Source: Caulobacter hibisci (GTDB lineage: Bacteria > Pseudomonadota > Alphaproteobacteria > Caulobacterales > Caulobacteraceae). Taken from it: 64,000 bases of DNA. The notes under the pieces were generated by a model that was not told the DNA's origin, did not search any database, and worked only from the letters and a program-made list of their open reading frames with translations. The position numbers and the translations under genes are program-made. The DNA lies in contig NZ_JADWOX010000001.1 in NCBI RefSeq assembly GCF_016135805.1, positions 62,001 to 126,000 of the forward strand, written 5' to 3'. This document shows positions 54,434 to 62,823 of this stretch, one piece after another (position 1 is the first letter of the stretch; each line of letters starts with the position of its first letter).

Positions 54434-56020
54434 TCAGCCCGCGTGGCGCACGGCGTAGCGGAAGAGGCGGGTCTCGCCGGGTTGCAGCGTCACGCGCCAG
54501 GCGATCTGGCCCTGGCGGATGTCGTGCTTGGCCGGCTCGGACACCACCTTGAAGAACTCAACGTTGGGGTCGTGGCGGATCTCGACGGTCACCGGGATCG
54601 ACTTGGCGTTGGCCAGGTCGACCTCGTAGGTGCGCCGCACCGTCGTCTTGTTGGCGCGCTTGTCCTCGACGAGACGCGGGCGCACGCGGACGTCCATGCC
54701 CCAGCCGATGGCGAGGTCGGCGGGCTCGCCCACCGCCACGTCGCGCACGGCCTGCTCGCCGGCGAAGGCCGGCACGCCGCCGATCGTCTCCATCACCGAC
54801 AGGGCGCCGGAGGGCAGGGGCTTGCCCAGGCCGTTGGCTGTCTTGTTGTCGAGCCTCAGCACCACCTGTGGCGCGGCCGTCGGGCCGCCTTCGTCATAGT
54901 CGGCCCAGGGGCTGATGGAGGTCACGTAGAGCCGCTGGTAGCGGACGCCCTTCTGGTCGAGAAAGGCCATCTGCTTGGTCTGGCGGGCGGCCACCGTCAC
55001 CGGTTCCGGCAGGGTGTAGAGCTTGTAGTCGCCCAGGTCGGACTGCTCGGCCATGACGCGCCTGGCGGCGCTGACCGCCACGCGTTCCATCATGGGGGCG
55101 GGCGGCGGCGGCGGGGGAGGGGGCGGCGGAGCCATCATCGCCGGAAGGGCGCCCAGGTCGTTCGCCATCATCGCCGCCTGGCCGTGGGTCGTGGTGTCCA
55201 TCGGCCAGCAGTCGCGGCGGACCGGAATGACGCGAGGCCGCGAGATCCGCGCCGGAACCCGGGCCAGCTTGCCGGCCACCAGTTGGGTGGGCGCATCGGC
55301 GAAGGTCGAGCCGGAGCTGTTCATCAGGGTCAGCCAGCCCAGCAGGTCCAGGGTCTGGCCGTCCGGATTGAGGGTGGCGACGTAGTCGGCCTGCCAGTTC
55401 ACGCCGATCGCCAGATAGGTCAGGGTCAGGGCATAGCGGCCGGCGAGGGGCACGTCGATCAGGGCCGACAGGGTTGGCTTGCTGGACAGGCCGTCGGGCG
55501 CGCGGTCGAACACCAGGCGCTCGGCCCCGCCCGAGCAACCCAGGGCCTCTACGCCGTCGGCGGTCTGCACCATCAGGCCCGAGGGGCCCTGCACCAGCAC
55601 GGCGTCGACACTGGCCTGGCGGCCGGTCTCGCGATTGGTGCGCACCACCTTCACCGGCTTGCCCAGCGAGCGCTCGACCAGCGTTCCGGGGCTCAGCAGG
55701 GCGTAGTCGTAATTGCGTTCGACCGCGCCGGCCGGCAGGCCCTCGATCGCCGCGCTTTGCGAGATCAGGCCCTCGGCGACGCCGTCGAAGCGCAGGGTGT
55801 GGCGGCCGACCGGCAGTTCGACCGTGCGGGTCTCGCTGACCATCACCAGGCCCTTCTCGAAGGCCTGCTGCTTCTGCCAGGGCGACAGGGTCTGAACCGG
55901 TCCCTGGCCGTCCCGATAGAGGGTGACGGCCACCGCTTCGGGCGCGGCGGAGGCGATGGTTTCGGCGCGGGCGGCGAGGGGCGCGCAGAGCAGGGCGAGA
56001 GCGGCGAGGAGGGGGCGCAC
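54434..56020 (-). CDS. Exported DUF4139-family protein (paralogue 1)
   Basis: 528 aa from GTG 56020, chosen because GGAGG lies 10 nt upstream and the frame then begins with a signal peptide (VRPLLAALALLCAPLAARAE). Mid-protein region NWQADYVATLNPDGQTLDLLGWLTLMNSSGSTFADAPTQLVAGKLARVP is the DUF4139 hallmark, and a run of ten prolines lies near residues 297-306. Its family paralogue is the next gene upstream. The family is of unknown function with a mucoidy-related name in some annotations. Confidence 0.83.
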   Translation of the reverse strand: MRPLLAALALLCAPLAARAETIASAAPEAVAVTLYRDGQGPVQTLSPWQKQQAFEKGLVMVSETRTVELPVGRHTLRFDGVAEGLISQSAAIEGLPAGAVERNYDYALLSPGTLVERSLGKPVKVVRTNRETGRQASVDAVLVQGPSGLMVQTADGVEALGCSGGAERLVFDRAPDGLSSKPTLSALIDVPLAGRYALTLTYLAIGVNWQADYVATLNPDGQTLDLLGWLTLMNSSGSTFADAPTQLVAGKLARVPARISRPRVIPVRRDCWPMDTTTHGQAAMMANDLGALPAMMAPPPPPPPPPPAPMMERVAVSAARRVMAEQSDLGDYKLYTLPEPVTVAARQTKQMAFLDQKGVRYQRLYVTSISPWADYDEGGPTAAPQVVLRLDNKTANGLGKPLPSGALSVMETIGGVPAFAGEQAVRDVAVGEPADLAIGWGMDVRVRPRLVEDKRANKTTVRRTYEVDLANAKSIPVTVEIRHDPNVEFFKVVSEPAKHDIRQGQIAWRVTLQPGETRLFRYAVRHAG

Positions 56021-56030
56021 GAGCGAGGAG

Positions 56031-56140
56031 CCTCCCCCTGTGGGGGAGGCGGTCGCAAGGCGACCGGTGGGGGGCGTGGCAAGGTCTGAGGATGCTCCCC
56101 CCACCGTCGCCTTCGGCGACACCTCCCCCACAGGGGGAGG
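56031..56140. repeat. Palindromic intergenic repeat, CCTCCCCC type
   Basis: Arms CCTCCCCCTGTGGGGGAGG at 56031-56049 and CCTCCCCCACAGGGGGAGG at 56122-56140. One arm supplies the GGGGGAGG just upstream of the GTG start of the DUF4139 gene. Same family as 22508-22647. Confidence 0.75.
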
Positions 56141-56163
56141 TTCCCTGCGGAAAGGGCTCGGGC

Positions 56164-57525
56164 TCACCAGCCGTTGTCCACCGTGAAGGTCAGGACGGTC
56201 TCGCCGTTGGCGGGGACGGGCACGCTCCAGGCCAGGGTGCGGGCGTCGAGGCGGCGGCTGGGCAGGCTTTCGTCGGTGACCTTGCCGTCGCGCCACAGGC
56301 CGGCCTGGCGCAGCTCGACCGTCACGGCCTCGGGCCGGGCGTTGCGGACCACGTATTTCATGGCGTAGCGCGAGCGGGTCTTGGACAGCTTCTCCTGCGA
56401 GACCAGGGTCGCCTGGCTGGAGACGTCGAAGGCCTCGCCGGTCTTGATCGACAGCTCCGAGCCGGCCGAGGTGTGGCCGATGGCGTTCTCGCCGACGAAT
56501 TTGGGATCGCCGGCCTGGTCGCGCATGTAGACGCGCATGGCGCCGGCCGGCAGCTGGTCGCCCAGGCCCTTCAGCTTGGAATTGCTGAACTGGATGGCGA
56601 CGACGGCCTTCTGCGGGTTCTCGTCGCTGGAGAAGCCGTATTCGCGCACCTCGTAGACCTTCTTGGCCGGCACGGCCTGGGCGCTGAGGAAGCCGACCTG
56701 CTTGTTCTGGTTGGAGGCGATCGTGGTGCGTTCGGGCAGGGGATAGATGTAATAGTCGGCGATGCGCTCGCGGTCGCTGCTCTCGGTGCCGGCCGAGGTC
56801 GAGGCGCGGCTGTAGCCGCCGTTGAACTGGTTGACGTTGCCGGCCACCAGCTGGGTCTGGGCGTTGTCGAACGCCGTGCCCGAGGTGTTGCTCAGGGTGA
56901 TCCAGCCCTGCAGGTCCAGGGCGCCCTTCTTCTCGTCGAACAGGGCGACATAGTCGGCCGCCCACGACAGGCCCGAGGTCAGGTAGCTGAGCGTCACCGG
57001 CGTGGGGCCGGCCTTGTCGGCGTTGACCGTCACCGACAGGGTCGGGCGGGCGCGCAGGGTCTCGGGCACCTTGTCGAAGATCACCCGGGTGGGCACGCCG
57101 TCGTCGCGCAGCACCTCGATGCGGTCGCCGATCTTCAGTACCACGCCCTCGTTGGCGGCCAGCACCGTGGCGGTCTCGATGGTCTCCTTGCCGTCACCGG
57201 GGTTGGTGCGGACGATCTTGATCTGCCGCCCGACCGCCTTCTCCATCAGCTTGTCGGGAGTCAGCAGGTCGTAGTCGAAGTTCTGCTCGACGACGCCGAG
57301 ATTGGGCGAGGAGAGGCTGACGGTCTCGGGCCGGATGGCGGCCGAGACGTCCTTGAACTCCAGTCGCTGGCGGCCGGCGGCGACGTCGATCGTCCGCTGA
57401 TCCTGAACGAGCGCCAGGTTGCTGTTGTAGATGGTGACCGAGACCTTCGGCGGGCTCTGGGCGTAGGCGATCTGGGCGGAAGCGGCGGCCGCGCACGCGG
57501 CGGCGAACAGAACTGCGCGGTGCAT
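56164..57525 (-). CDS. Exported DUF4139-family protein (paralogue 2)
   Basis: 453 aa from ATG 57525 (after AGGGAGACG), signal peptide MHRAVLFAAACAAAASAQIA. DUF4139 core GLSWAADYVALFDEKKGALDLQGWITLSNTSGTAFDNAQTQLVAGNVNQ. NFDYDLLTPDKLMEKAVG parallels NYDYALLSPGTLVERSLG in paralogue 1, supporting tandem duplication. It lacks the polyproline insertion of paralogue 1. Confidence 0.85.
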   Translation of the reverse strand: MHRAVLFAAACAAAASAQIAYAQSPPKVSVTIYNSNLALVQDQRTIDVAAGRQRLEFKDVSAAIRPETVSLSSPNLGVVEQNFDYDLLTPDKLMEKAVGRQIKIVRTNPGDGKETIETATVLAANEGVVLKIGDRIEVLRDDGVPTRVIFDKVPETLRARPTLSVTVNADKAGPTPVTLSYLTSGLSWAADYVALFDEKKGALDLQGWITLSNTSGTAFDNAQTQLVAGNVNQFNGGYSRASTSAGTESSDRERIADYYIYPLPERTTIASNQNKQVGFLSAQAVPAKKVYEVREYGFSSDENPQKAVVAIQFSNSKLKGLGDQLPAGAMRVYMRDQAGDPKFVGENAIGHTSAGSELSIKTGEAFDVSSQATLVSQEKLSKTRSRYAMKYVVRNARPEAVTVELRQAGLWRDGKVTDESLPSRRLDARTLAWSVPVPANGETVLTFTVDNGW

Positions 57526-57610
57526 CGGCGCGTCGTCTCCCTCTATCGTTGCGGCCACGTTTTCATGGGCGCGAGGGAAAGTCGAGAGATTATGGATGTA
57601 AATTCAGGTG

Positions 57611-57778
57611 CCCTTCTCCCCTTGCGGGAGAAGGTGGCGGCCAAAGGCCGACGGATGAGGGGTCTCTCAAACGTCCCCGCCGCGACAGCCGATCGACCGG
57701 GCGCCGAAGCCGACAGGTTTGAGAGACCCCTCACCCGACCCGCTGCGCGGGCCACCCTCTCCCGCAAGGGGAGAGGGA
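57611..57778. repeat. Palindromic intergenic repeat, CCTTCTCCCCTTGCGGG type
   Basis: Arms 57612-57636 and about 57752-57777 match the element at 24644-24806, with ACGGATGAGGGG and CCCCTCACCCGACC inner ends. It lies between DUF4139 paralogue 2 and msrA. Confidence 0.8.
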
Positions 57779-57782
57779 AGCG

Positions 57783-58364
57783 CTAGCGGCCCCACACCTG
57801 CGCCAGCCGGCGATCCCGCCCGCAGCCGGTGCGGTAGATGTGGTACTCGACCGAATTGTTCTTGGCGTAGTCGCGGTGATAGGCCTCGGCCGGCCAGAAG
57901 GTCTGCAACGGCAGGATCTGGGCCTTCATGACCCCCGTCTTCAGGCGCTTGGCGGCCTCGGCGCGGGAGCGCTCGGCGGCGGGGCGCTGCTCGGCGTCGA
58001 CGAAGACGGCGGGACGATAGGAGGGGCCGCGATCGCAGAACTGGCCCTCGTCGTCGGTCGGGTCGACCAGCTTCCAGTAGCGCTGCAGCAGGAAGGCGTA
58101 GGGCAGTTTCTGCGGATCGTAGGTGACGCGGACGGCCTCGTAGTGGCCGCTGCGCTCGCTGGTCACGTCGCGATAGGTCGGGTTCTTCACGTGGCCGCCG
58201 GTGTAGCCGCTCTCGACCTTCACGACGCCGGGAATGCCGCGCATGTCGTTCTCCATGCACCAGAAGCAGCCGCCGGCGAAGACGGCGGTCTTGGTCGGCG
58301 CCGCTAGAGCCGCGGCCGGCAGGGCGGCGGCGAGGGCGATCAGCAGCAGGAGGCGGCGAAGCAT
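57783..58364 (-). CDS. msrA: Exported peptide methionine sulfoxide reductase MsrA
   Basis: 193 aa from ATG 58364 behind AAAGGACC; signal peptide MLRRLLLLIALAAALPAAAL. Active site GGCFWCMEND with C33 and C36, SGYTGGHVKNPTYRDV, GHYEAVRVTYDP. It repairs oxidised methionine in periplasmic proteins; the resolving Cys is likely the C-terminal one (RTGCGRD). The stop falls at the edge of the repeat. Confidence 0.92.
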   Translation of the reverse strand: MLRRLLLLIALAAALPAAALAAPTKTAVFAGGCFWCMENDMRGIPGVVKVESGYTGGHVKNPTYRDVTSERSGHYEAVRVTYDPQKLPYAFLLQRYWKLVDPTDDEGQFCDRGPSYRPAVFVDAEQRPAAERSRAEAAKRLKTGVMKAQILPLQTFWPAEAYHRDYAKNNSVEYHIYRTGCGRDRRLAQVWGR

Positions 58365-58428
58365 GGGCGGTCCTTTCGAGGCGTCGTCCATAGATACGGC
58401 CGAACGGGCCGAAAGGTTTTGAACGGGC

Positions 58429-58698
58429 CTACCGCCAACCGTGGCCGACGCCGCGCACCGCCGGAACCGCCGCCAGGCGCGCCGCGAGCGTGTGGGCCCG
58501 GTCGTCGCCCTGATCGTCGATCTCCAGGCGGATGGCGATGTCGGCGCCTTCGGGCTGGGCGGTCAGGGCGCGCAGGCGCACCTGCTGCACGCTGGCCACG
58601 CCCAGCACCCGCATCAGGGCGTCGGGCTTGTCTTCGGCGGTCACGAGGAACAGACGGCGTTTGTCTGCATCAAGATCGAGGCTCAAGGCCGCACCCAC
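58429..58698 (-). CDS. Small ACT-like domain protein 2
   Basis: 89 aa from GTG 58698, overlapping the upstream gene by 16 nt; TTG 58686 (TTGA with the upstream stop) is an alternative. The pattern KRRLFLVTAEDKPDALMRVLGVASVQQVRLRALTAQPEGADIAIRLEID looks like one ACT fold, which binds amino acids. Its partner gene encodes another ACT-like unit. No enzyme domain is attached. Confidence 0.6.
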   Translation of the reverse strand: MGAALSLDLDADKRRLFLVTAEDKPDALMRVLGVASVQQVRLRALTAQPEGADIAIRLEIDDQGDDRAHTLAARLAAVPAVRGVGHGWR

Positions 58699-58979
58699 TG
58701 ATGTTCCACGCTGGCCGAGTTGACGCCGGGCCAGGCGGCCAGGTCACGGGCGAGGAGGCGGGCGGCCTGGTCGCCCAGGTGGCGCACGCGCAGGGAGGCC
58801 TCGACCAGCTGGCCGACCGGCTTCAGGGACAGGTTGCACAGCTCGGCGCCGCTGTCGGCCAGGCTCTGGCGCACGGCGTCCAGCGCGCTCGGCGCATCCT
58901 GGGCGCAGAGGAACAGCTGGTGGACGGTGACGCCGTCATGGTCGCTGTGGAAGGCGGGTGGGGAAGGCAGGTAGCTCAT
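58683..58979 (-). CDS. Small ACT-like domain protein 1
   Basis: 98 aa from ATG 58979, AAGGA 10 nt upstream. VTVHQLFLCAQDAPSALDAVRQSLADSGAELCNLSLKPVGQLVEASLRVRHL resembles the ACT/regulatory small subunit fold. It overlaps the next ACT-like gene, suggesting a heterodimer. A strong terminator lies 47 nt upstream of its start. Confidence 0.65.
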   Translation of the reverse strand: MSYLPSPPAFHSDHDGVTVHQLFLCAQDAPSALDAVRQSLADSGAELCNLSLKPVGQLVEASLRVRHLGDQAARLLARDLAAWPGVNSASVEHQWVRP

Positions 58980-59025
58980 CGTCGAAGATCCTTTGGTTTT
59001 GGAAGGACCGTCGGATCGCGCAACG

Positions 59026-59060
59026 AAAAAGCCCCGCTCCTTTCGGAGGCGGGGCTTTTT
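59026..59060. terminator. Strong terminator/attenuator upstream of the ACT-like genes
   Basis: A 15-bp stem with one bulge (AAAAAGCCCCGC.TCC) and a T-run on each side. GGATCGCAA/TTGCGCGATCC flanks it and could form a larger competing stem. It lies between the 46-aa ORF and the ACT-like genes on the minus strand. Confidence 0.7.
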
Positions 59061-59106
59061 CAGATCTTGCGATCCTTCGGCTTGGTTTCTGGGGAACCCT
59101 TGTTCC

Positions 59107-59247
59107 CTAGTCTGCGCGCCGTCTTTGCCCCGTCCGTACAGGCACGGTTTTAATCTGGGTAATCTTCGACATCATGGCGCACCACATCGCGACGCCGGCG
59201 GTGAGGCCAGTCGTAAACAGCGCGATGGTGGTCAGGTTCGACAGCAT
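59107..59247 (-). CDS. Candidate 46-aa membrane protein upstream of the ACT-like genes
   Basis: MLSNLTTIALFTTGLTAGVA then MWCAMMSKITQIKTVPVRTG and QRRRAD. One hydrophobic helix and a basic tail. Eight of 46 residues are Thr. The ribosome site is weak (GGAAG 13 nt upstream). A terminator follows 47 nt after its stop. It may be a small membrane protein or, less likely, a leader peptide. Confidence 0.45.
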   Translation of the reverse strand: MLSNLTTIALFTTGLTAGVAMWCAMMSKITQIKTVPVRTGQRRRAD

Positions 59248-59299
59248 GAGGTCGGAGGGCTTCCAGTCAGCTTGCACTCAAACAGGTAACGCTTGCCGA

Positions 59300-59330
59300 C
59301 CCGCCGCGCAAGGTCTTGCCGCGCGGCGGG
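59300..59330 (-). terminator. Hairpin after the thiolase gene
   Basis: CCCGCCGCGC/GCGCGGCGGG 10-bp stem with an inner GCAAG/CTTGC. No T-run follows, so it may be a Rho-dependent or weak terminator. Confidence 0.5.
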
Positions 59331-59356
59331 CCGTAATGTCGCGTTTTGAGCAGATT

Positions 59357-60547
59357 TTAGGCGAGCTCGATAGCCATGGCGGTGGCCTCGCCGCCGCCGA
59401 TGCACAGCGAGGCCAGGCCGCGCTTGGCATTGCGGGCCTGGAGCGCCGAGATCAGGGTGCACAGGATCCGGGCGCCCGAAGCGCCGATCGGGTGGCCCAG
59501 GGCGCAGGCGCCGCCGTTGACGTTCAACTTGTCGTCCGGAATGCCCAGTTCCTTCTGGGCGATCATGGCCACCACGGCGAAGGCCTCGTTGACCTCGAAC
59601 AGATCGACGTCGGCGACGCTCCAGCCGGCGCGGGCCAGGGCCTTCTTCATGGCGGGCACGGGCGCGGTGGTGAACAGGGCCGGCTCGTGGGCGTGGGCGG
59701 CGTGGCTGATCACGGTGGCGACGATCGGCAGGCCCAGGGCCTCGGCGATGCTCTTGCGCGTCATCACCAGGGCGGCGGCGCCGTCGCTGATCGACGACGA
59801 ATTGGCCGCCGTGATCGCCCCGTCGCGGGCGAAGGCCGGGCGCAGGGTCGGGATCTTGGCCGGATCGGCCTTCAGCGGCTGCTCGTCCCTGTCGATGGTC
59901 TCGACGCCCTTGCGGGTGGTCACCGTCACCGGCGCGATCTCGGCGGCGAAGGCCCCGCCTTCGACGGCCGCCTTCGCCTTGGCCAGGCCCCGCGTGGCGT
60001 AGTCGTCCATGGCTTCGCGGCCGAACTGGTATTCGGCGGCGGTGTCTTCGGCGAAGGCGCCCATCAGCTTGCCGGGGGTATAGGCGTCCTCCAGGCCGTC
60101 CAGATACATGGAGTCCCAGATCTGGTCGTGGCCGATGCGGGCCCCGCCGCGATGCTTGGTCATCAGATAGGGCGCGCCCGTCATGCTCTCCATGCCGCCG
60201 GCGACGATGATGTCGGCGCTGCCGGCCAGCAGGGCGTCGTGAGCCATGATCGCGGCCTGCATGCCGCTGCCGCACATCTTGTTGACGGTCGTGGCCTCGA
60301 CCGACTTGGGCAGGCCAGCGCCCAGGGCGGCCTGGCGAGCGGGCGCCTGGCCCAGGCCCGCGGGCAGCACGCAACCCATGATGATCTGGTCGACCTTGTC
60401 GCCCGACAGGCCCGCGCGCTCCAGCGCCGCCTTGACGGCGGTCGCGCCCAGCTCGGTCGCCTTCACCCCGCCCAGCGCGCCCTGAAAGCCGCCCATGGGC
60501 GTGCGAGCAAAGCCGGCGATCACCACCGGATCGGCGTGATTGGACAT
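59357..60547 (-). CDS. Acetyl-CoA acetyltransferase (thiolase)
   Basis: 396 aa from ATG 60547, preceded by GGGAG. Active-site residues C92 (NKMCGSGMQA), H352 (CALGHPIGASG) and C382 (CIGGGEA). It condenses two acetyl-CoA or splits acetoacetyl-CoA, in PHB or ketogenic metabolism. The divergent HxlR gene may regulate it. Confidence 0.92.
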   Translation of the reverse strand: MSNHADPVVIAGFARTPMGGFQGALGGVKATELGATAVKAALERAGLSGDKVDQIIMGCVLPAGLGQAPARQAALGAGLPKSVEATTVNKMCGSGMQAAIMAHDALLAGSADIIVAGGMESMTGAPYLMTKHRGGARIGHDQIWDSMYLDGLEDAYTPGKLMGAFAEDTAAEYQFGREAMDDYATRGLAKAKAAVEGGAFAAEIAPVTVTTRKGVETIDRDEQPLKADPAKIPTLRPAFARDGAITAANSSSISDGAAALVMTRKSIAEALGLPIVATVISHAAHAHEPALFTTAPVPAMKKALARAGWSVADVDLFEVNEAFAVVAMIAQKELGIPDDKLNVNGGACALGHPIGASGARILCTLISALQARNAKRGLASLCIGGGEATAMAIELA

Positions 60548-60705
60548 GGATGAACTCCCGAACGGTTTGTTTTGCGGTGGAATAGGCCCTGGATCAGGCG
60601 GTTCGCGCAAGCCTGTCGCGCAAGAAGCGGCCGACGGCGGAAGTGCGGCTCCCGCCGTCGGCCGGTCAGTCGAGCAATGAACCGAGAGAGTCAATTGCGA
60701 TTGGA

Positions 60706-60719
60706 AACTTACCCAAGTT
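60706..60719. promoter_or_regulatory. Palindrome in the thiolase-HxlR gap
   Basis: AACTT-ACCC-AAGTT, perfect 5-bp arms, 58 bp before the HxlR ATG and about 160 bp from the thiolase ATG. A candidate HxlR operator. Confidence 0.45.
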
Positions 60720-60776
60720 CGTACTCAAAAGCAACGGCCCTTGCATTCCCCCGCGGAACGCCGCACTTTCCTCCGT

Positions 60777-61283
60777 ATGGGTCGCACCGCCGATTACAGT
60801 CACCAACGCTGCGCCATCGCCGCCACCCTCGAGGTCGTCGGCGATCCCTGGACCCTGCTGATCCTGCGCGACGCCTTCCAGGGCGTGCGGCGGTTCGAGC
60901 AGTGGCAGGAGCGCCTGGGCGTGGCCCGCAACGTGCTGGCCGCCCGCCTCAAGAGCCTGGTCGGCCATGGGGTGATGGAGACTCGCCGCTATTCCGAGCG
61001 GCCGCCGCGCCATGAATATGTGCTGACCGCCAAGGGGCGCGACCTGTCGGCCGTGCTGCTGACCATGGCCGAGTGGGGCGACCGCCACGTCTATGGCGTG
61101 GGCAACGGCCCGGTGCGCTTCGTGCATAAGGCGTGCGGCTGCGACTTCCACGCCAAGCTGGCCTGCGAGGCCTGCGGCGAGGTGGTCGACGGCCGCGATC
61201 TGTCGCGGGTGATCCACGAAGGCCCGTCGCCGACCGTCGGCGAGGCGCTGGAAGCCGCCGCCGTCAAGGTGGCGGCGGAGTAG
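60777..61283 (+). CDS. HxlR-family transcriptional regulator
   Basis: 168 aa from ATG 60777 (an upstream TTG at 60741 is also in frame). HQRCAIAATLEVVGDPWTLLILRDAFQGVRRFEQWQERLGVARNVLAARLKSLVGHGVMETRRYSERPPRHEYVLTAKG is the HxlR winged helix. Contains a C-terminal extension with paired cysteines (KACGCDFHAKLACEACGEVV) that may bind metal or sense redox. Divergent from the thiolase gene. Confidence 0.88.
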   Translation: MGRTADYSHQRCAIAATLEVVGDPWTLLILRDAFQGVRRFEQWQERLGVARNVLAARLKSLVGHGVMETRRYSERPPRHEYVLTAKGRDLSAVLLTMAEWGDRHVYGVGNGPVRFVHKACGCDFHAKLACEACGEVVDGRDLSRVIHEGPSPTVGEALEAAAVKVAAE

Positions 61284-61285
61284 GG

Positions 61286-61876
61286 CTAGTTTCCGCTGTC
61301 GACTGGTGGGGGCGAGGCCGTCGGGCCCGGGTTCATCCAGAGGCCCTGCGTCAGTTCTCGCCAATCCCATGAGATCGAAACCAGGCCGTCCTTCGTGGGA
61401 AGGTCCTGAAGGGTTTCCGGAACGCGCAGCAGCGCCAGGCCGCGATCCACGGCGGCGCGGACGCCTTTGTCCAGCACCCCCTTGTGGCGGCAGCGAACGA
61501 GATCGCCCTTGGGGCCGACACGGCAGCTGGTTTCCGTCACGCCTTCCTTGCGGCCGGCCAGGGCCAGGATCTCGGCGGCCTGGGCCTTGTCGGGAACGGT
61601 GGCCCAACTGGCGAACGCCGCGGTGCAGGTTCCGCCGCCCGCGGTGCAGGGGAAGGTCCCGTAACCTTCGGAGCCGCGGGGCAGCCTGAGCTCGATCGCG
61701 GCGGTGTAGCCGATCGGGCGGCCGAACTCGACGGGAGTCGGTCCTGGCGCGATCTGGGCCGCGGCCGGGGAGGCGACCAGGGCGACCGCAAGGATCGCGA
61801 GGCCGGCGTGTACGAAGCGGCGGCGCAACGTGGTGTCCGTCGCGGCGCGGCCGATGATGTGGCGAAGCTTACCCAT
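61286..61876 (-). CDS. Secreted protein of unknown function
   Basis: 196 aa. Membrane/signal segment RFVHAGLAILAVALVASPAAAQ near residues 20-41, preceded by an Arg-rich start, then GYTAAIELRLPRGSEGYGTFPCTAGGGTCTAAFASW and four cysteines that may form disulfides. I do not recognise the family. Its promoter region holds a tight cluster of GANTC sites, so cell-cycle control is possible. Confidence 0.7.
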   Translation of the reverse strand: MGKLRHIIGRAATDTTLRRRFVHAGLAILAVALVASPAAAQIAPGPTPVEFGRPIGYTAAIELRLPRGSEGYGTFPCTAGGGTCTAAFASWATVPDKAQAAEILALAGRKEGVTETSCRVGPKGDLVRCRHKGVLDKGVRAAVDRGLALLRVPETLQDLPTKDGLVSISWDWRELTQGLWMNPGPTASPPPVDSGN

Positions 61877-62169
61877 GCGACTTCGTTAAGCGGCGGCTCA
61901 ACCCTGGGCAAGCCTTTCGGCGGCTCCGGAGCGCCGACGGCTGTCCGCATGGCTGCTCGACTGATGGAATGTCGGGGGTAACCGGCCAGCGTCCACAGCC
62001 AAGTTAACGGCAAGGCTTGAACGGCCAGAACGCGCGCGAAACGAATCAGGACCGAATCGCTGACTCGGTCCGATTCGGGATTTGTTCCCTACAAGCTATT
62101 GTAGCTTAACGCCGATTAACCACAACGACGTTCCCTGAAGCCGCTTTTCCTAACGGGGGGGCTGGACGC
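61877..62169. promoter_or_regulatory. 293-bp gap with four clustered GANTC sites and TTAA motifs
   Basis: GANTC sites at 62043-62047, 62054-62058, 62062-62066 and 62072-62076 fall within 34 bp. The middle and outer parts form CCGAATCG/CGATTCGG arms. TTAA-N6-TTAA is at 62106-62119, one base short of a CtrA box. No gene of note is in this gap. Confidence 0.65.
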
Positions 62170-62610
62170 CTACTTCGCGTCGGCGGGGCAGGTGGCGCCC
62201 AGGCGCTTGGCGTTCATGACGCCGGCCAGGGGCAGGCCGTTGACGGTCTTCAGCTTGATGTCGAGCTTGAAGCTCTCGGGCGTGTAGCTGCCCTTGGCGC
62301 TGACCGGGGCCACGCGGCCCTTCTTGTCGGTCCAGGTGCCCTTCAGCTGGATCTTGCCGTCGTCGACCTGGTTGGTGGTGTAGTCGCACTTGTAGCGGCG
62401 GGTGCAGATGCCCTTGGAGAACTGGGCCGCGTCGGCCGGCTTGATGCACTTGTCCTCGCTGCCGGCCGGGATGATGCCGATCGTGTAGCTGTACTCCCAG
62501 TGGCCGGGCAGAATCGTCGCTCGCGGCGCGGCGGCGCCGGCGGGCGCGACCACGGCGAATCCCGCCGTCAGGGCGGCCAGGGCGGGGGCGGCGAGGGCGA
62601 TGAAACGCAT
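62170..62610 (-). CDS. Secreted DUF3617-type protein
   Basis: 146 aa from ATG 62610, preceded by AAGGAG with a 9-nt gap; ATG 62628 is in frame too. Signal peptide MRFIALAAPALAALTAGFAV. The mature part (PGHWEYSYTIGIIPAGSEDKCIKPADAAQFSKGICTRRYKCDYTT) has Cys pairs, typical of DUF3617 proteins. Function is unknown. TATATA near 62634-62639 may be a -10 element. Confidence 0.7.
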   Translation of the reverse strand: MRFIALAAPALAALTAGFAVVAPAGAAAPRATILPGHWEYSYTIGIIPAGSEDKCIKPADAAQFSKGICTRRYKCDYTTNQVDDGKIQLKGTWTDKKGRVAPVSAKGSYTPESFKLDIKLKTVNGLPLAGVMNAKRLGATCPADAK

Positions 62611-62703
62611 GCGGTCGAACTCCTTCATGGCCGTGTATATAAGGAAGCGCACATGAACCGCGGTTGAAGGCGGGGTGATGGCGAGGCCCAGGGCTTTGCC
62701 GCC

Positions 62704-62733
62704 TTGACTCGGCAAGGGTCCATCGCCTATATC
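62704..62733 (+). promoter_or_regulatory. Sigma70-type promoter of rpmB
   Basis: TTGACT (62704-62709) and TATATC (62728-62733), spaced 18 bp. A GANTC site overlaps the -35. Confidence 0.6.
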
Positions 62734-62823
62734 GCCCCCTCTCGCGCGGCGGACCTCGGTTCGGAAGCGCGCCTGACATTATGTTCGCGGGGCTTCGGCT
62801 TCGCCTAGCCCAAGGTACTCGTC

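Noticed and set aside
62106..62119. TTAA-N6-TTAA as a CtrA box
   Set aside because: Spacing is one base too short for the standard N7 form, so I do not call it as a site.
61877..62169. GANTC cluster as the chromosomal replication origin
   Set aside because: No dnaA, hemE or DnaA-box array nearby; the context is rpmB and secreted proteins.
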